Part shown: piece by piece, positions 33,530-42,771 of the stretch
Layout of the letters: each line of letters opens with the position of its first letter
Numbering within the stretch: position 1 is the stretch's first letter
From: Zoogloea sp041914405
Lineage (GTDB): Bacteria > Pseudomonadota > Gammaproteobacteria > Burkholderiales > Rhodocyclaceae
Reading direction: 5' to 3'
Assembly: GCF_041914405.1 (NCBI RefSeq)
Contig: NZ_JAYSDK010000002.1
Span: forward strand, 62,001-126,000
Length of the DNA stretch: 64,000 nucleotides
Notes under the pieces: model-generated
Databases searched by the model: none
What the model was told of the DNA's origin: nothing
Seen by the model: only the letters and a program-made list of their open reading frames with translations
Position numbers and translations under genes: made by a program

Positions 33530-36500
33530 TTATGGTTTTGCCGGCGGCGCGCTGTCAATCGCGCTGGCCGGCCCGGCACTCGATGCCGCAACCACCATGT
33601 TGCCGGCACCTGCCGGTGGCGCGGGGCAACGCTTCTCCGCGCCCGGCTCCAGCGCCGGCAGCAGCAGCGGCCCCATCGATTTCAGGATCTGCACCGGCAG
33701 CGCCGAGGTGAAGTGGTAGCGGGCGGCGTCGGGGCCGATGACGTAGGCGGTCAACGTGCCGAAATGGCGGGGGCCAAGATAGAAGACGAAGGTGGCCGTC
33801 CGGTTCAGCGCCACGCCGCGCGTCGCGCCGCGCCCGAGCACGATGCGGTTGTCGCCGGTGCCGGTCTTGCCGCCAACCCCCAGCGTGCTGCCATCGGCGA
33901 GCTTGAAGGCGCCGGCCAGGCGCCGCGCCGTGCCGCCCTCGACCACCTCGGAGAGGGCGCTGCGCAGGGCGGCGGCCACTTCCGGCGCCATCACCCGCTC
34001 GCCCTGTTCGCCGTTGCTGGTGAAGTGGCTTTCGTAAGGGGTGCCGGTCGCAAAGTCCAGTTTATCGATGCGCCGCGTGGGCAGGCGGATGCCGTCGTTC
34101 TCGATGATGCCCATCAACTCGGCCAGAGCCGCCGGGCGATCGCCCGAACTGCCGAGGGCGGTGGCCAGCGAGGGTACGAGATGGCCGAAGGGGTAGCCGA
34201 GGCGGGCCCAGCGGCGGTGAATGTCGAGGAAGGCCTCGACTTCCAGCATGGTGAAGATGCGTGAATCCTGGGCGCCCTTGAAGCGGGTACGGAACAGCCA
34301 GCGATAGACCGCCTGGCGCTCGGCCTTGCTGGCCTTGACCAACTCGTCCCAGCTGGCTTCCGGCTTGGCCGACAGATAGCCGACCAGCCACAGCTCGAGC
34401 GGGTGCACCCGGGCGACGTAGGCGCGGTCGGTCAGGTCGTAGGCTTCCGGCGCGTTGCGGGTGTACAGCCGGGCGAGGTGTTCGTCGCTCAGCTTGTCGC
34501 CTTCCAGGCGCTGCTTCATGAAAGCCCCGAGGGCTTCCTGCGAGGCTTGCGGCGACAGGTAGCGGAAGACCGCGGCGAGGCGATCGGCGCCGGGGCGCAG
34601 GCCGTCGAGGAAGTCGTCCTGGATCTCGGCGGGCTTCTTGCCGCGGTACTTCAGCCAGAAGCGGCGCAGGAAGACCTGCCCCTCCTTGTCGGCGAAGCGG
34701 GCCAGGTAGTCCGCACGGCGTGGGTCGTCGGCCTGCTGCAGCAGCTGAGCGGTACTGCCCGAGATCTGGTACATCGCATGGCGCACCACGTCGCGCATGA
34801 GCCGCACGAAGGGCAGGTTGATCGAGCCCTGCAGGGCCTCGCGCACGGTGGGCACGCGGCCGTCGTCTTCCTTGCGGAAGTTGTTGAAGGTGTGCACGCC
34901 GCCGCCGGTGAAGAAGCTCTCGCCCGGGCTGGCCGAGTAGCTGCGCGCCAGGGCGGCCTGCAGCATGGCTGGCAGGCTGCGGTCGCTGGCGTGGGCCAGG
35001 TAGTCGATGGCCCAGCGGGAGATGTTGTCGCGCGGGTCGATCTGCAGCTTGCGCAGCTCGGCCGGCGTTTTGTCCACGTGCTTCTGGTGCAGCTCCGCAA
35101 CGATCTCGAGATAGGTGGTCAGCACGCGCAGCTTGGCGGTGGAGCCGAGCTCCAGCTTGCTGCCTTCGTTGATGTCGAGGGGCTGATCGGTGGTGTCGGT
35201 CTGCACGCGCACGCGGTTGCTGCCCGGCGTGCTCTCCACCAGGTTGAAGCTGTAGCGCACCGCATCCAGCTTGCCGGCTTCGAGCATGCGCTCGCCGATC
35301 AAACCCTGCTGGCGGGCGAACTCCGGCTCGACGAGACGCCCGAGGAAGGTACTGACGCGCTGCTGCAGCGCGCCGTCCAGCGTGGTGGACACATCGGCGT
35401 CGTAGCGGTCGAGCTCGTACAGCGAGACATCGAGGAGGCCGGCCAGGCGGTTGCGGATCGCCGTCGCCCCCTTGCCGGCATCGGCCGGCAGCAGCGCGGG
35501 GTTGGCCACCATGTCGCGGAACTTCAGCGGTTCGGCCAGCGCTGCATCGCGCAGCGTGGGGCCGATCATGCCGTTCTCGGCAAACAGTCTTATATAGCTC
35601 GCCGACAGCTGGCCGAGGTTTTCGCGGCCCTTGGGGGCGAGGTAGTAGGACGGCCGGCGGTGGGCAATCATCAATGCCACCACCTGGCGCAGCGCACGGC
35701 CCTGCGCTGCGAGGCGCGGGCCGCTTTCCTCGGGGGCGGCGAGCAGGGCGTTGACCTCGTTGAAATCCGCGGCGAACCACACCCACAAGCCATCGCCGAG
35801 GCCGTTAACCTCGCCGAAGCCCGGCGCGGCGGACAAGGGCACGGTGTTCAGGTAGTCGATCAACAGATCGCGGCGCCGGGGCAGGGTTTCCTCGCCATCG
35901 CGGTAGGCGCGCACGCTGGCCGACACCATCTGGCGCAGCTTCTCGCTGCTGTTGGGCGTCACGCCGTCCGGCGAGTGGCGGAACTTCTCAATCTGGGTGG
36001 CCAGGGTACTGCCGCCCGGCGCATCGAAATCCTCATTCACCAGCCGGCCAACCCGCCCGACCACCGCGCGGGCGAAGCGCACCCAATCCACCGCCGGGTT
36101 CATCAAGGGGCGTGCTTCGTCGAGAAGATCGCGGTTTTCGATGAAGGTCAGGGCCTGGGCGATGCGCGGCGGCACGGCCGCGAAGTCGGCATAAGCCCGG
36201 TACGGATAGCGGAAGCGGTACAGCGTCTCGTTGCGGCAATCGGTCACGGTGAGGCCGGCCGAGGTCTTTTCGCGATAGGGCGGAAAGTAGCCGCGGCTGG
36301 CGTAATCGAGCAGCGCATCGGAGAAATGCGCCTGCCGCGTCAGCTTGAAGCCGTGCGCGGCGAGGCGCGCGCCGATCTGCGGCAGTTCGGCATAGCCCAT
36401 GCGCTCGTCGAAGGGCCCGTGGGCCGGCGTGCGGATCGCATCGCTGCGGCCATCGACCAGCGCATAGTTCAGGTCGGCCGCGTAACGCGCCAGATAATGC

Positions 36501-36652
36501 GCCTGCCAGCGGGACGTTTTGACCTCGTCGGCGACGAGCACGCCGCCACCGACAACAACGACCACCAGCAGCCCGCCAAGGGGCCAGCGCAGGCGGTGCA
36601 GCAAGCTTTTGGGCTGGTCTTCTTGCACTTGGGATCCGTTGTCTGACCTCAC
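33530..36652 (-). CDS. Large penicillin-binding protein, divergent GT51 + transpeptidase
   Basis: 1040 residues. Membrane anchor at about 24-42. A glycosyltransferase-51-like region (165-300) keeps E172 and GGSTLATQ at 213-220 but has IENRDL where the family has Glu-Asp-x-x-Phe. The transpeptidase part has the catalytic STAK at 504-507, SIN near 625 and KTGTG near 940. Such proteins polymerise and cross-link peptidoglycan. The start is GTG at 36652; the frame is unbroken. The C-terminal 50 residues are Ala/Pro rich and low complexity. Transglycosylase activity is uncertain because of the altered first motif. Confidence 0.85.
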   Translation of the reverse strand: MRSDNGSQVQEDQPKSLLHRLRWPLGGLLVVVVVGGGVLVADEVKTSRWQAHYLARYAADLNYALVDGRSDAIRTPAHGPFDERMGYAELPQIGARLAAHGFKLTRQAHFSDALLDYASRGYFPPYREKTSAGLTVTDCRNETLYRFRYPYRAYADFAAVPPRIAQALTFIENRDLLDEARPLMNPAVDWVRFARAVVGRVGRLVNEDFDAPGGSTLATQIEKFRHSPDGVTPNSSEKLRQMVSASVRAYRDGEETLPRRRDLLIDYLNTVPLSAAPGFGEVNGLGDGLWVWFAADFNEVNALLAAPEESGPRLAAQGRALRQVVALMIAHRRPSYYLAPKGRENLGQLSASYIRLFAENGMIGPTLRDAALAEPLKFRDMVANPALLPADAGKGATAIRNRLAGLLDVSLYELDRYDADVSTTLDGALQQRVSTFLGRLVEPEFARQQGLIGERMLEAGKLDAVRYSFNLVESTPGSNRVRVQTDTTDQPLDINEGSKLELGSTAKLRVLTTYLEIVAELHQKHVDKTPAELRKLQIDPRDNISRWAIDYLAHASDRSLPAMLQAALARSYSASPGESFFTGGGVHTFNNFRKEDDGRVPTVREALQGSINLPFVRLMRDVVRHAMYQISGSTAQLLQQADDPRRADYLARFADKEGQVFLRRFWLKYRGKKPAEIQDDFLDGLRPGADRLAAVFRYLSPQASQEALGAFMKQRLEGDKLSDEHLARLYTRNAPEAYDLTDRAYVARVHPLELWLVGYLSAKPEASWDELVKASKAERQAVYRWLFRTRFKGAQDSRIFTMLEVEAFLDIHRRWARLGYPFGHLVPSLATALGSSGDRPAALAELMGIIENDGIRLPTRRIDKLDFATGTPYESHFTSNGEQGERVMAPEVAAALRSALSEVVEGGTARRLAGAFKLADGSTLGVGGKTGTGDNRIVLGRGATRGVALNRTATFVFYLGPRHFGTLTAYVIGPDAARYHFTSALPVQILKSMGPLLLPALEPGAEKRCPAPPAGAGNMVVAASSAGPASAIDSAPPAKP

Positions 36653-36788
36653 GGCGCCAGTATAGGGGGATCGCTCCGCGCGCGGCCAGATCGATTGAAT
36701 TTGAACATCGTCGATCTTCCCGTGCTTGTGTTGCGGAACTGCGGTGGCGCGGGATCATTCTGGCGGACAGCGACCCCGCAAGCGGGTC

Positions 36789-37430
36789 TCAGCCCGGCAG
36801 CACCTCGGCAATTGCCGCCGGCAGGTCTTCCATGCGCTCCAGCAGCGGGTGCCGGCAATACTGCTGGAACTCCGCCGCCCGCGTGAAGCCCCAGGCTACC
36901 CCCAGAAAGCCGACCCCCACCGCCGCGGCGGCCTCCGCGTCGCGGATCTCGTCCCCCACGTACACCACCTGCTGCGGCTTCAGGCGGTTCGACCACAGCA
37001 GCTCCTGCAGCTTGAAACGCTTGCCGAACAGGGACGCGCCGCAATGCACCTGGGCGAACAGTGCCAGCGTCTCTGCGCCCAGTACCGTATGCACCGCCTC
37101 GCGGGAATTGGATGTGACCAGCGCCAGCGCCGTGCCCCGGTCCGCAATCGCCCGCAGTGCCTCGGCCGTGCCGGGAAAGGGCCGCACCATGTCGATGTGT
37201 TCCAGCACCCGCTGGCGCATGTCCACCGCAATCGCCGGCACCTTCCAGAACGGAATCCCCAGATGATCCATCAGCTGCCGCCCCGACATCTTGCGCGGCT
37301 CCTCCGTTGCATCTGGCGCAATGCCGCGAAAGCCGTGCCGCTTGGCCGCCTCGTTGAGGCATACAAGAAATGCATCGAAGGAATCGGCAAGCGTGCCGTC
37401 GAAATCAAAAACCGCGAGGTGCTGCGACAT
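36789..37430 (-). CDS. HAD-superfamily phosphatase (Gph-like)
   Basis: 213 residues. HAD motif I is FDFDGTLADSF with nucleophile D9 and acid D11, motif II is LVTSNS, and motif IV is VYVGDEIRDAEAA. The arrangement fits phosphoglycolate-phosphatase/PpaX-type subfamily IA. The substrate is unknown. The ATG at 37430 is chosen because it directly precedes motif I; the upstream open frame reaches into the insertion sequence and is not coding. Confidence 0.82.
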   Translation of the reverse strand: MSQHLAVFDFDGTLADSFDAFLVCLNEAAKRHGFRGIAPDATEEPRKMSGRQLMDHLGIPFWKVPAIAVDMRQRVLEHIDMVRPFPGTAEALRAIADRGTALALVTSNSREAVHTVLGAETLALFAQVHCGASLFGKRFKLQELLWSNRLKPQQVVYVGDEIRDAEAAAAVGVGFLGVAWGFTRAAEFQQYCRHPLLERMEDLPAAIAEVLPG

Positions 37431-37591
37431 GATGGAGAAAGCCGGAACAGACGAAGGTGAAGGGCGCTCAGTCGATGTTGACGAAGTATGCCGAAGGAAT
37501 GGCGAACGCAGACTACGCGAAGCCGCGTGCACGGTAAAGAGCGCAGCGCCCCCATGAGATGTTGCCGCCCGCACATAGAAAAACGCCGCAG

Positions 37592-37606
37592 CAACATTGA
37601 ATGTTG
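37592..37606. repeat. 15-bp inverted repeat upstream of the HAD gene
   Basis: CAACATT-G-AATGTTG is a perfect 7-bp inverted repeat with a 1-bp centre. The half site ATGTTGAC recurs near 37471, 37598 and 37664. It may be an operator for the HAD phosphatase gene, which starts at 37430 on the minus strand; no regulator is suggested by the sequence. Confidence 0.35.
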
Positions 37607-37673
37607 ACGGCGCATGCATCAATGCGTTCGCCGCCGCATTGGATATCAGCCCGCCCAAGGTGCCATGTTGACC

Positions 37674-38711
37674 GGCCTTGTTGCACAAATGCGCTTGCAG
37701 GCGTGATGACCCCAGCCCCAGACGGATTTACGCCACGGCCACCGTTACCGGGCGCCCGAGTTGGCTGAACCGGTTGAGCAGTGCTACGCGGACATGCAGT
37801 TCCGTCACCTGACGCTCAAACGTTCTGGCCATGACCCGTTCGCCCTGTCGTTTGAAGCAGTTCATTTTCGTTTCCACCAAACTGCGTCGGTGGTAGCCGC
37901 TCCACCTCTTCCAGATTCGACGCCCTAATCGTTGGCAGGCCCGCAGGGCTTCATTGCGTGATGCTGCACCGCTCTGCGTACTTTTCCAGGCTTTGGCGTT
38001 CTTGCGTGGCGGGATGATGGCCTGTGCGTTGCGCTGGGCAATCGCCGCATGGCAGGCCTTGGTGTCGGAGGCGCCATCACCGCTGACACTACTGAGGGTC
38101 TCGTCTGCAGGTATCTGGCTGAGCAGTTCCGGCAGCATCGGCGCATCCCCTGTGCCGTTGTCGGTGATTTCAATGGCCCGGATTTCCAGCGTGCGGGCAT
38201 CGATACCCAAATGCACCTTGCGCCACTGACGTCGGTACTCGGCACCGTGCTTCTTGCGTTTCCACTCGCCTTCACTCAGGAACTTGATGCCGGTGCTGTC
38301 GACGCGCAGGTCCAGTGCCGTCGTGCTGGGCCGGTAGGGCAGTTTGACGCTTAACCTCTTCTGGCGGCGGCAGACGGTGCTGAAGTCCGGCACCTTCCAA
38401 TCCACGCCGGCCAGGCGCAACAGGCTTTCGACCATTCCCAGGCTTTGGCGCAAGGCCAGACCAAACAGGCATTTGATGCTCAGGCAGAACTGGATGGCCG
38501 CATCGGAGAAAGTCGGTTGGCGGCCACGCTTGCCGGTGGTCGGGGCGTACCACTGCATGTCGGTCTCCAGCCACACCGTCAGCGAACCTCGGGCCTTGAG
38601 TGCTGCGTTGTAGTCCGCCCAGTTTGTCGTCTTGTACTTGCCCCGCGGGCGCTGTCCTTTACTCATGCCCAGAGCCTACCCGTTGGGACTAGGCGTTTGT
38701 GCAACAAAGCC
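37674..38711 (-). mobile_element. IS5-family (IS903-like) insertion sequence
   Basis: 1038 bp bounded by imperfect inverted repeats: the left end reads GGCCTTGTTGCACAAATGCG and the right end, on the other strand, GGCTTTGTTGCACAAACGCC. This GGCTTTGTTGCACAAA end is the known signature of the IS903 group. It contains a single transposase gene. A target duplication could not be found: the flanks (ATGTTGACC left, CAGTTGAAG right) differ, so the element may be old or may have recombined. Confidence 0.88.
37728..38666 (-). CDS. IS5-family transposase
   Basis: 312 residues, full length. The DDE acids are in DLRVDSTGIKF (first Asp), SGDGASDTK (second Asp) and YHRRSLVETKMNCFKR (Glu in the Y-R-E-K signature). 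The start MSKGQRPRGKYKTTNWADYN matches the IS903 N-terminus. No frameshift was seen, so the element may still be active. Confidence 0.92.
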   Translation of the reverse strand: MSKGQRPRGKYKTTNWADYNAALKARGSLTVWLETDMQWYAPTTGKRGRQPTFSDAAIQFCLSIKCLFGLALRQSLGMVESLLRLAGVDWKVPDFSTVCRRQKRLSVKLPYRPSTTALDLRVDSTGIKFLSEGEWKRKKHGAEYRRQWRKVHLGIDARTLEIRAIEITDNGTGDAPMLPELLSQIPADETLSSVSGDGASDTKACHAAIAQRNAQAIIPPRKNAKAWKSTQSGAASRNEALRACQRLGRRIWKRWSGYHRRSLVETKMNCFKRQGERVMARTFERQVTELHVRVALLNRFSQLGRPVTVAVA

Positions 38712-38906
38712 CAGTTGAAGGCGACAGCCAGTCTTCATGCTTAGTGTTGTGTGATTTTTGAGGGCGGTGTTGGATTGGCTTAGATGGGGATTTGGCCAAC
38801 CAGCATTGCGGAATGGAAGGGCTGCTTGTCGGCCTAAACGGTCGTTCGACCTGCGGCCTGCGTCGGTCAGCAATGCGCAAGTTACCTGCCGTTCAACTCC
38901 CGACCG

Positions 38907-39254
38907 CTACGAATGGTTAGCGGGCGTCCACCGCATCCACTTTATTACGAAGCCGAAAACTCCAATAACCATCAACGCTTTATCACCATACCGGTAATCC
39001 GCTCGGCCGCCGTAGCTGGCCTGAAGGCTTCTCACCCGGGAAATGAATGTGATGAATGTAAGGTACTTTTCTGCCTTATTAGATGAAGACGTATTTGCTA
39101 CTGGAAGAGATGGCTTATCTATATCCTTGAAGTCCTCGGGGGAGCGAGCCTTAAGAAGAGAGCACGCCGCCTCAACGTTCGCATCCACTCCAGTGCTGAA
39201 AGTGTCCCAGTGAGGGGTGTTAGATGCGTAGCGTGCTAGGTCACCGGACGACAC
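38907..39254 (-). CDS. Possible small lower-GC gene, unknown
   Basis: 115 codons from a GTG at 39254. The composition is lower in GC than the core regions and the end contains a hydrophobic stretch (KALMVIGVFGFVIKWMRW), a possible membrane helix. It follows the unknown exported-protein gene on the same strand by 54 nt. No family recognised and no clear ribosome-binding site; it could be a fragment. Confidence 0.3.
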   Translation of the reverse strand: MSSGDLARYASNTPHWDTFSTGVDANVEAACSLLKARSPEDFKDIDKPSLPVANTSSSNKAEKYLTFITFISRVRSLQASYGGRADYRYGDKALMVIGVFGFVIKWMRWTPANHS

Positions 39255-39308
39255 CCAGCGCAGCGGGCTCCGGTCTGGTTGACCGGGTCGGGCGGCTGGG
39301 CAAATCTA

Positions 39309-40157
39309 TCATGAGTCTGGTTTCCCGATGATGGGCTTGCACCGGCCGGATATTTTGAAATTTACAAAACAGCTGGAACGCGTACTCGGGAGACATTCGT
39401 AAATCCCATTGACGTTCTTTATGGGTTTCCTTTCCGTGACCTTACCAGGAGACGCCTTCCCAAAATCTAAGCCACCGCTGGCTGAAGCCGAGAATTCGCT
39501 AATCGTGATTCGGTTGCAGGCATAGGTTCTTAGTTCTATCTCGTCCCCGCTTTTGAGGGTAACTTCAATTGGAGGATCATCTGCCGCTGTCACACGAAGA
39601 AGGGCGATTGAGTCACGTGAAAGGCCCCAGCCTTCGGAATCTCTTAAATTCATAAGGCATACACGAATTCCATTGCTTTCGAATTCGTCTGACACACACG
39701 AAGAGTTTTGCCGACGACCAAAGGAGGATATTCTTCCGCTAGAGGTAAACCGGATTTCTTGGCTCTGTGCTAAGTTAAGGAATGAAATTAAGCGATCAAA
39801 GACGTTGAATCGGCAGTCGCGGCGACTCGCCAACTCCTTTGCAATATCTTCTTGTAACAAACCTCGATATTGTTCAACACCGTACTTGGCCGTAGCACTT
39901 ATGCCAATGTCGGACAGTTTCCGCATTAGCTCACCTAGCTTTGCATCGGCCGTTACGGAAAATTCCTGTTTCCTTCTCTCACCCGATGTGTCTTTTGACG
40001 TGCGCGGTTCTGATCCACAAAACGATTCAGCGAATGTCTGTATCTCCCTGAGCTTTGTTTCTAGCGCTAAAGCCCGAGGCATGCAGGTTAGAACCAGCGC
40101 ACTCATTCCCACCGTGACGAAAACCTTCCGGAAAACCACATCAACGGCGTGCTCCAT
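39309..40157 (-). CDS. Lower-GC hypothetical exported protein
   Basis: 282 residues from the ATG at 40157, which follows GGGAG with a 6-nt spacing. A signal peptide is likely (VFVTVGMSALVLTCMPRALA). Eight or more cysteines suggest disulfides. The middle is helical (KLGELMRKLSDIGISATAKY) and the C-terminal part looks beta-rich. Family not recognised. GC content is well below the surrounding core genes, and it lies between an insertion sequence and a gene-poor stretch, so horizontal acquisition is likely. Confidence 0.6.
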   Translation of the reverse strand: MEHAVDVVFRKVFVTVGMSALVLTCMPRALALETKLREIQTFAESFCGSEPRTSKDTSGERRKQEFSVTADAKLGELMRKLSDIGISATAKYGVEQYRGLLQEDIAKELASRRDCRFNVFDRLISFLNLAQSQEIRFTSSGRISSFGRRQNSSCVSDEFESNGIRVCLMNLRDSEGWGLSRDSIALLRVTAADDPPIEVTLKSGDEIELRTYACNRITISEFSASASGGLDFGKASPGKVTERKPIKNVNGIYECLPSTRSSCFVNFKISGRCKPIIGKPDS

Positions 40158-41069
40158 GCCTCGCTCCCACGTAAAGATTAACATCAAGAATCTTAATGAC
40201 ACTCCACGTGAATGTCGGCGAACGGCAGACAATCGGCCGTGATTGTGACGCCCAACTTTGTTTTAGGATGCAGCTTTGCTCCCTAACTTGAGGCGAGAGC
40301 CTCATGAAAAAGGCGAGTATGGGTGACTTGCAGTAAATTCATACCGTACTAAATGAGAGTGAAAAGCGGCGCGCTAGTACTGAAGCATACCTCCTCAGCC
40401 TGCCAATGTCTGCAATGGACAGGAATAGTCACTGTCCGGTTGTGGCCGACAGCGGTAGTTCCCAGGACGATAATCCCATGACCGCTCCGGCCGAGGACTT
40501 GTCGGTGAGCAGTTGTCACGGACGGCTGCTCAACTCAGTTACCTGCCCTTGAAACATCGAATGGACGAAGGTCCGGGTTGGGTCGATAGCAGTAGTTCGG
40601 CGACCGAGAGCTGAACGGCCGCACCGACAAGCAGACGCACAGCCCGACCTTCCCGAGATCACCGCTTCGCGATCTGCGTCTGCGTAAAACCGTCAGTTCT
40701 TCAGGCTTTCACAATACCGCCAGATGCCAGGCATCGCTGCTATCTGGCAACACCCTACACGCGCTCCCTTTCTCCCCGGTCATCCACAACCGGAAATCCG
40801 TGCCCTCAATCGTCCCCGGCGTTGCTGCGGGTCATGGCGAGCAGGGCTTGGCGTTGCGCGAGGCGGGCGTTGAGTTGGGCGACGAGGGGGGCGGGACTAC
40901 GGGAGGTGATTATCTGCAGACAAAACTCGCAGGGAGTCCGGTCTGGGGTTCAGGCCCCTGGAAGAAACGCTGGCGGACGAAGTCAGGTGGCGCCGTCAGC
41001 GATTGACTGAATCGGCCTTGCTGCCCTGGGTAACGCGAGAGCCTCGTGCTGAGGCTCCACAAGACAGGG
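40158..41069. other. Gene-poor stretch, probable decayed accessory DNA
   Basis: No convincing complete gene in 912 bp. Two diverged copies of a GTCCGG-TTG-G-CGA-AGC-GTAGTTC motif lie near 40434 and 40570. On the minus strand, 40806-40922 reads as a plausible C-terminal fragment (PAPLVAQLNARLAQRQALLA ... then stop) of an unidentified protein. A hairpin with 7-bp arms GAGCCTC/GAGGCTC at 41039-41057 lies just past proQ. The rest shows nothing I can support. Confidence 0.4.
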
Positions 41070-41510
41070 TTATTTCCGCCCGAACTTTTCCGCCAGTGTT
41101 GCTAGCTTGCGCATGCGCTCTTGCTCGGCTGCAACGGCGTCTGCTGCGGCTTTTTCGGCTCTGCGCTTCTCAGCGCCAGCCTTGAAGTGTTCACGCAATT
41201 GTTGCGCGGCGAGTTCCTGTTGTGCCGGGGTGACCGGGTCCGCAGACGTTCCGTCGATATTGAAGCGATGGGTGGCGTTTTGCAGGGCCTTCAGATAAGA
41301 GATTGACCGCGTGTGTGATCCTATCGCGGACTTCAGGAGCTTCTTGTCGAAGTCGGGGCGATTGGCGATTGCTTGCTTGTCTATGCCGATGGCCAGTGGT
41401 TTGTACTCCGCAAACACGGGGAATGCTTCGCGCAGTGCCTTAAGCATGTCTTTTACGGTACGGAGCTCGGCGGGTGCCCTCGGTGCGAGGGACGGTGTGT
41501 GGTCTTCCAT
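41070..41510 (-). CDS. ProQ/FinO-family RNA-binding protein
   Basis: 146 residues. The ProQ/FinO domain covers about 18-105 (TVKDMLKALREAFPVFAEYK, LAIGIDKQAI, LLKSAIGSHTRSISYLKAL, ATHRFNIDG). A Lys/Arg/Ala/Glu-rich helical tail follows. The family binds structured RNA and acts as a chaperone for small RNAs; chromosomal ProQ and plasmid FinO-like proteins both exist. Its location beside accessory DNA leaves open whether it is the main chromosomal copy. Confidence 0.85.
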   Translation of the reverse strand: MEDHTPSLAPRAPAELRTVKDMLKALREAFPVFAEYKPLAIGIDKQAIANRPDFDKKLLKSAIGSHTRSISYLKALQNATHRFNIDGTSADPVTPAQQELAAQQLREHFKAGAEKRRAEKAAADAVAAEQERMRKLATLAEKFGRK

Positions 41511-41704
41511 GGATCAGGGGGCTCGGCTTTCAGCGGGATGCGATGGTAGCACTCCGAGGCTCGCGTGCCGCTTGGCTTGATCAAGGAAGGACGTGCGAAA
41601 TCACGTTCACTCAGCATTTCTTCGGAAAACAGCCTGCCCGTAGCCGCTTAGGTTGAAGAAAGGGCGTGCGTTTTGTGCGACGGAACTCACGCACCAGCAC
41701 GGAC

Positions 41705-42136
41705 CTACCGATGGGGAGCATGCAGTTTTGTCTTGCCCCATCGCTTTTCCAGGGCACCTGTTGCGGCTGCCTTCAATAACTTCTGAAAGCTCGGGCACTC
41801 GGCATGGCTGGGTGCCGGGCACGCCGCAGCGTGCCGGAGCCCGTTGCTCATGGCTTTCAAGCGTTTGATCAGCGTATCGATTTCATCGGCCTTCGCTATC
41901 AGCAATTGCCTGTCGATATCTGGCTGTCCGTAAGGCGAAAGCATGGAGCGAATTTCATCGAGGCTTAGCCCCGCGGCCTGGCCAAGGGCGATCAAGGCCA
42001 ATTGGTCGAGTACGGAGGGGGCGTAGCGGCGTCGCTCACCTTTTTCGCGAACCGAGGTGATGAGCCCCTTTTGTTCGTAATAGCGCAATGCCGATGAGGG
42101 TATCCCGGTCTGTTTGCTGACTTCAGAAATATCCAT
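41705..42136 (-). CDS. MerR-family transcriptional regulator
   Basis: 143 residues. An N-terminal winged helix (MDISEVSKQTGIPSSALRYY, then EQKGLI) is followed by a dimerisation helix and the C-terminal CPAPSHAECP, two cysteines that could sense a metal or redox signal, though not the SoxR four-cysteine pattern. It is divergent from the DUF2938-flavodoxin pair and should act at the palindrome in the shared promoter. The ATG at 42136 is used because upstream codons cover that operator. Confidence 0.88.
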   Translation of the reverse strand: MDISEVSKQTGIPSSALRYYEQKGLITSVREKGERRRYAPSVLDQLALIALGQAAGLSLDEIRSMLSPYGQPDIDRQLLIAKADEIDTLIKRLKAMSNGLRHAAACPAPSHAECPSFQKLLKAAATGALEKRWGKTKLHAPHR

Positions 42137-42147
42137 CGAAACACCCC

Positions 42148-42178
42148 TTGACTTGAAGTTGACTTCAACTTTTAGAGT
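42148..42178 (+). promoter_or_regulatory. MerR-type promoter with 19-bp spacer and palindrome
   Basis: TTGACT at 42148-42153 and TAGAGT at 42173-42178 are separated by 19 bp, the over-long spacing that MerR activators correct by untwisting DNA. Between them lies the palindrome TTGAAGT-TG-ACTTCAA (42153-42168). It faces the DUF2938 gene, and the regulator gene is divergent. Sequence elements are seen; activation is inference from the family. Confidence 0.75.
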
Positions 42179-42220
42179 GCGCTCCAGAGTCTTGTTCGTC
42201 AACGTTCAAAGGAGTGCGTC

Positions 42221-42715
42221 ATGGCATCAATTGCCGAAGTTACGAGGATCGTCCTCATCGGGTGCGGAGCCACTTTGTTCATGGATATCTGGCTGGTATT
42301 CCTGAAGTGGATCGGTGTCCAGACTCTGAATTTTGCCTTCATAGGGCGTTGGGTCGGGCATGTGTTTCATGGCCGGATTGCGCATGCATCAATCGGCAAG
42401 GCTTCACCGATCGCCCATGAAACTTGGTTGGGCTGGATCACCCATTACGTCGTGGGGATTGCCTTCGCGTTTCTGCTGACCAGTATTTCGGGCGTTACAT
42501 GGACCAGAGCGCCTTCGCCCGGTATCGCCGTTCTGGTTGGCGTATGCACGGTGGCGTTTCCTCTTCTGGTCATGCAGCCCGCGATGGGGCTGGGGTTCGC
42601 AGCTTCGAAGACGCCCACCCCGATCAAGAACGGCCTCAGAAGCCTGATCAACCACAGCATTTTTGGCTTTGGTCTCTTCCTGTCGGCTTGCCTCGTTGAA
42701 TGGATCGCGCGATGA
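42221..42715 (+). CDS. DUF2938 family membrane protein
   Basis: 164 residues with about four membrane helices (IVLIGCGATLFMDIWLVFLK at the start, VVGIAFAFLLTSI, IAVLVGVCTVAFPLLVMQP, SIFGFGLFLSACLVEW). The GxxATxxMDxW start and the conserved HGRIAH and PIAHE segments identify DUF2938; function unknown. AAGGAG precedes the ATG at 42221. It is the first gene after the MerR-type promoter and the flavodoxin-like gene follows 56 nt later. Confidence 0.85.
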   Translation: MASIAEVTRIVLIGCGATLFMDIWLVFLKWIGVQTLNFAFIGRWVGHVFHGRIAHASIGKASPIAHETWLGWITHYVVGIAFAFLLTSISGVTWTRAPSPGIAVLVGVCTVAFPLLVMQPAMGLGFAASKTPTPIKNGLRSLINHSIFGFGLFLSACLVEWIAR

Positions 42716-42771
42716 AAGCCATGAACGCTTAATCCCTCATGCAGAAATCCAGTCTTCCCGGAGATCGTCAA

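Noticed and set aside
34403..36646. 747-codon open frame opposite the penicillin-binding protein gene
   Set aside because: Antisense shadow; no domain recognisable and the sense gene has all catalytic motifs.
37665..38720. 9-bp target duplication of the IS
   Set aside because: Flanks ATGTTGACC and CAGTTGAAG do not match; the shared GTTGA is not aligned at the ends.
38830..40640. Integron cassette (attC-like) sites around the lower-GC genes
   Set aside because: Single RYYYAAC and GTTRRRY matches occur, but not paired at attC distance or orientation and no integrase was seen.
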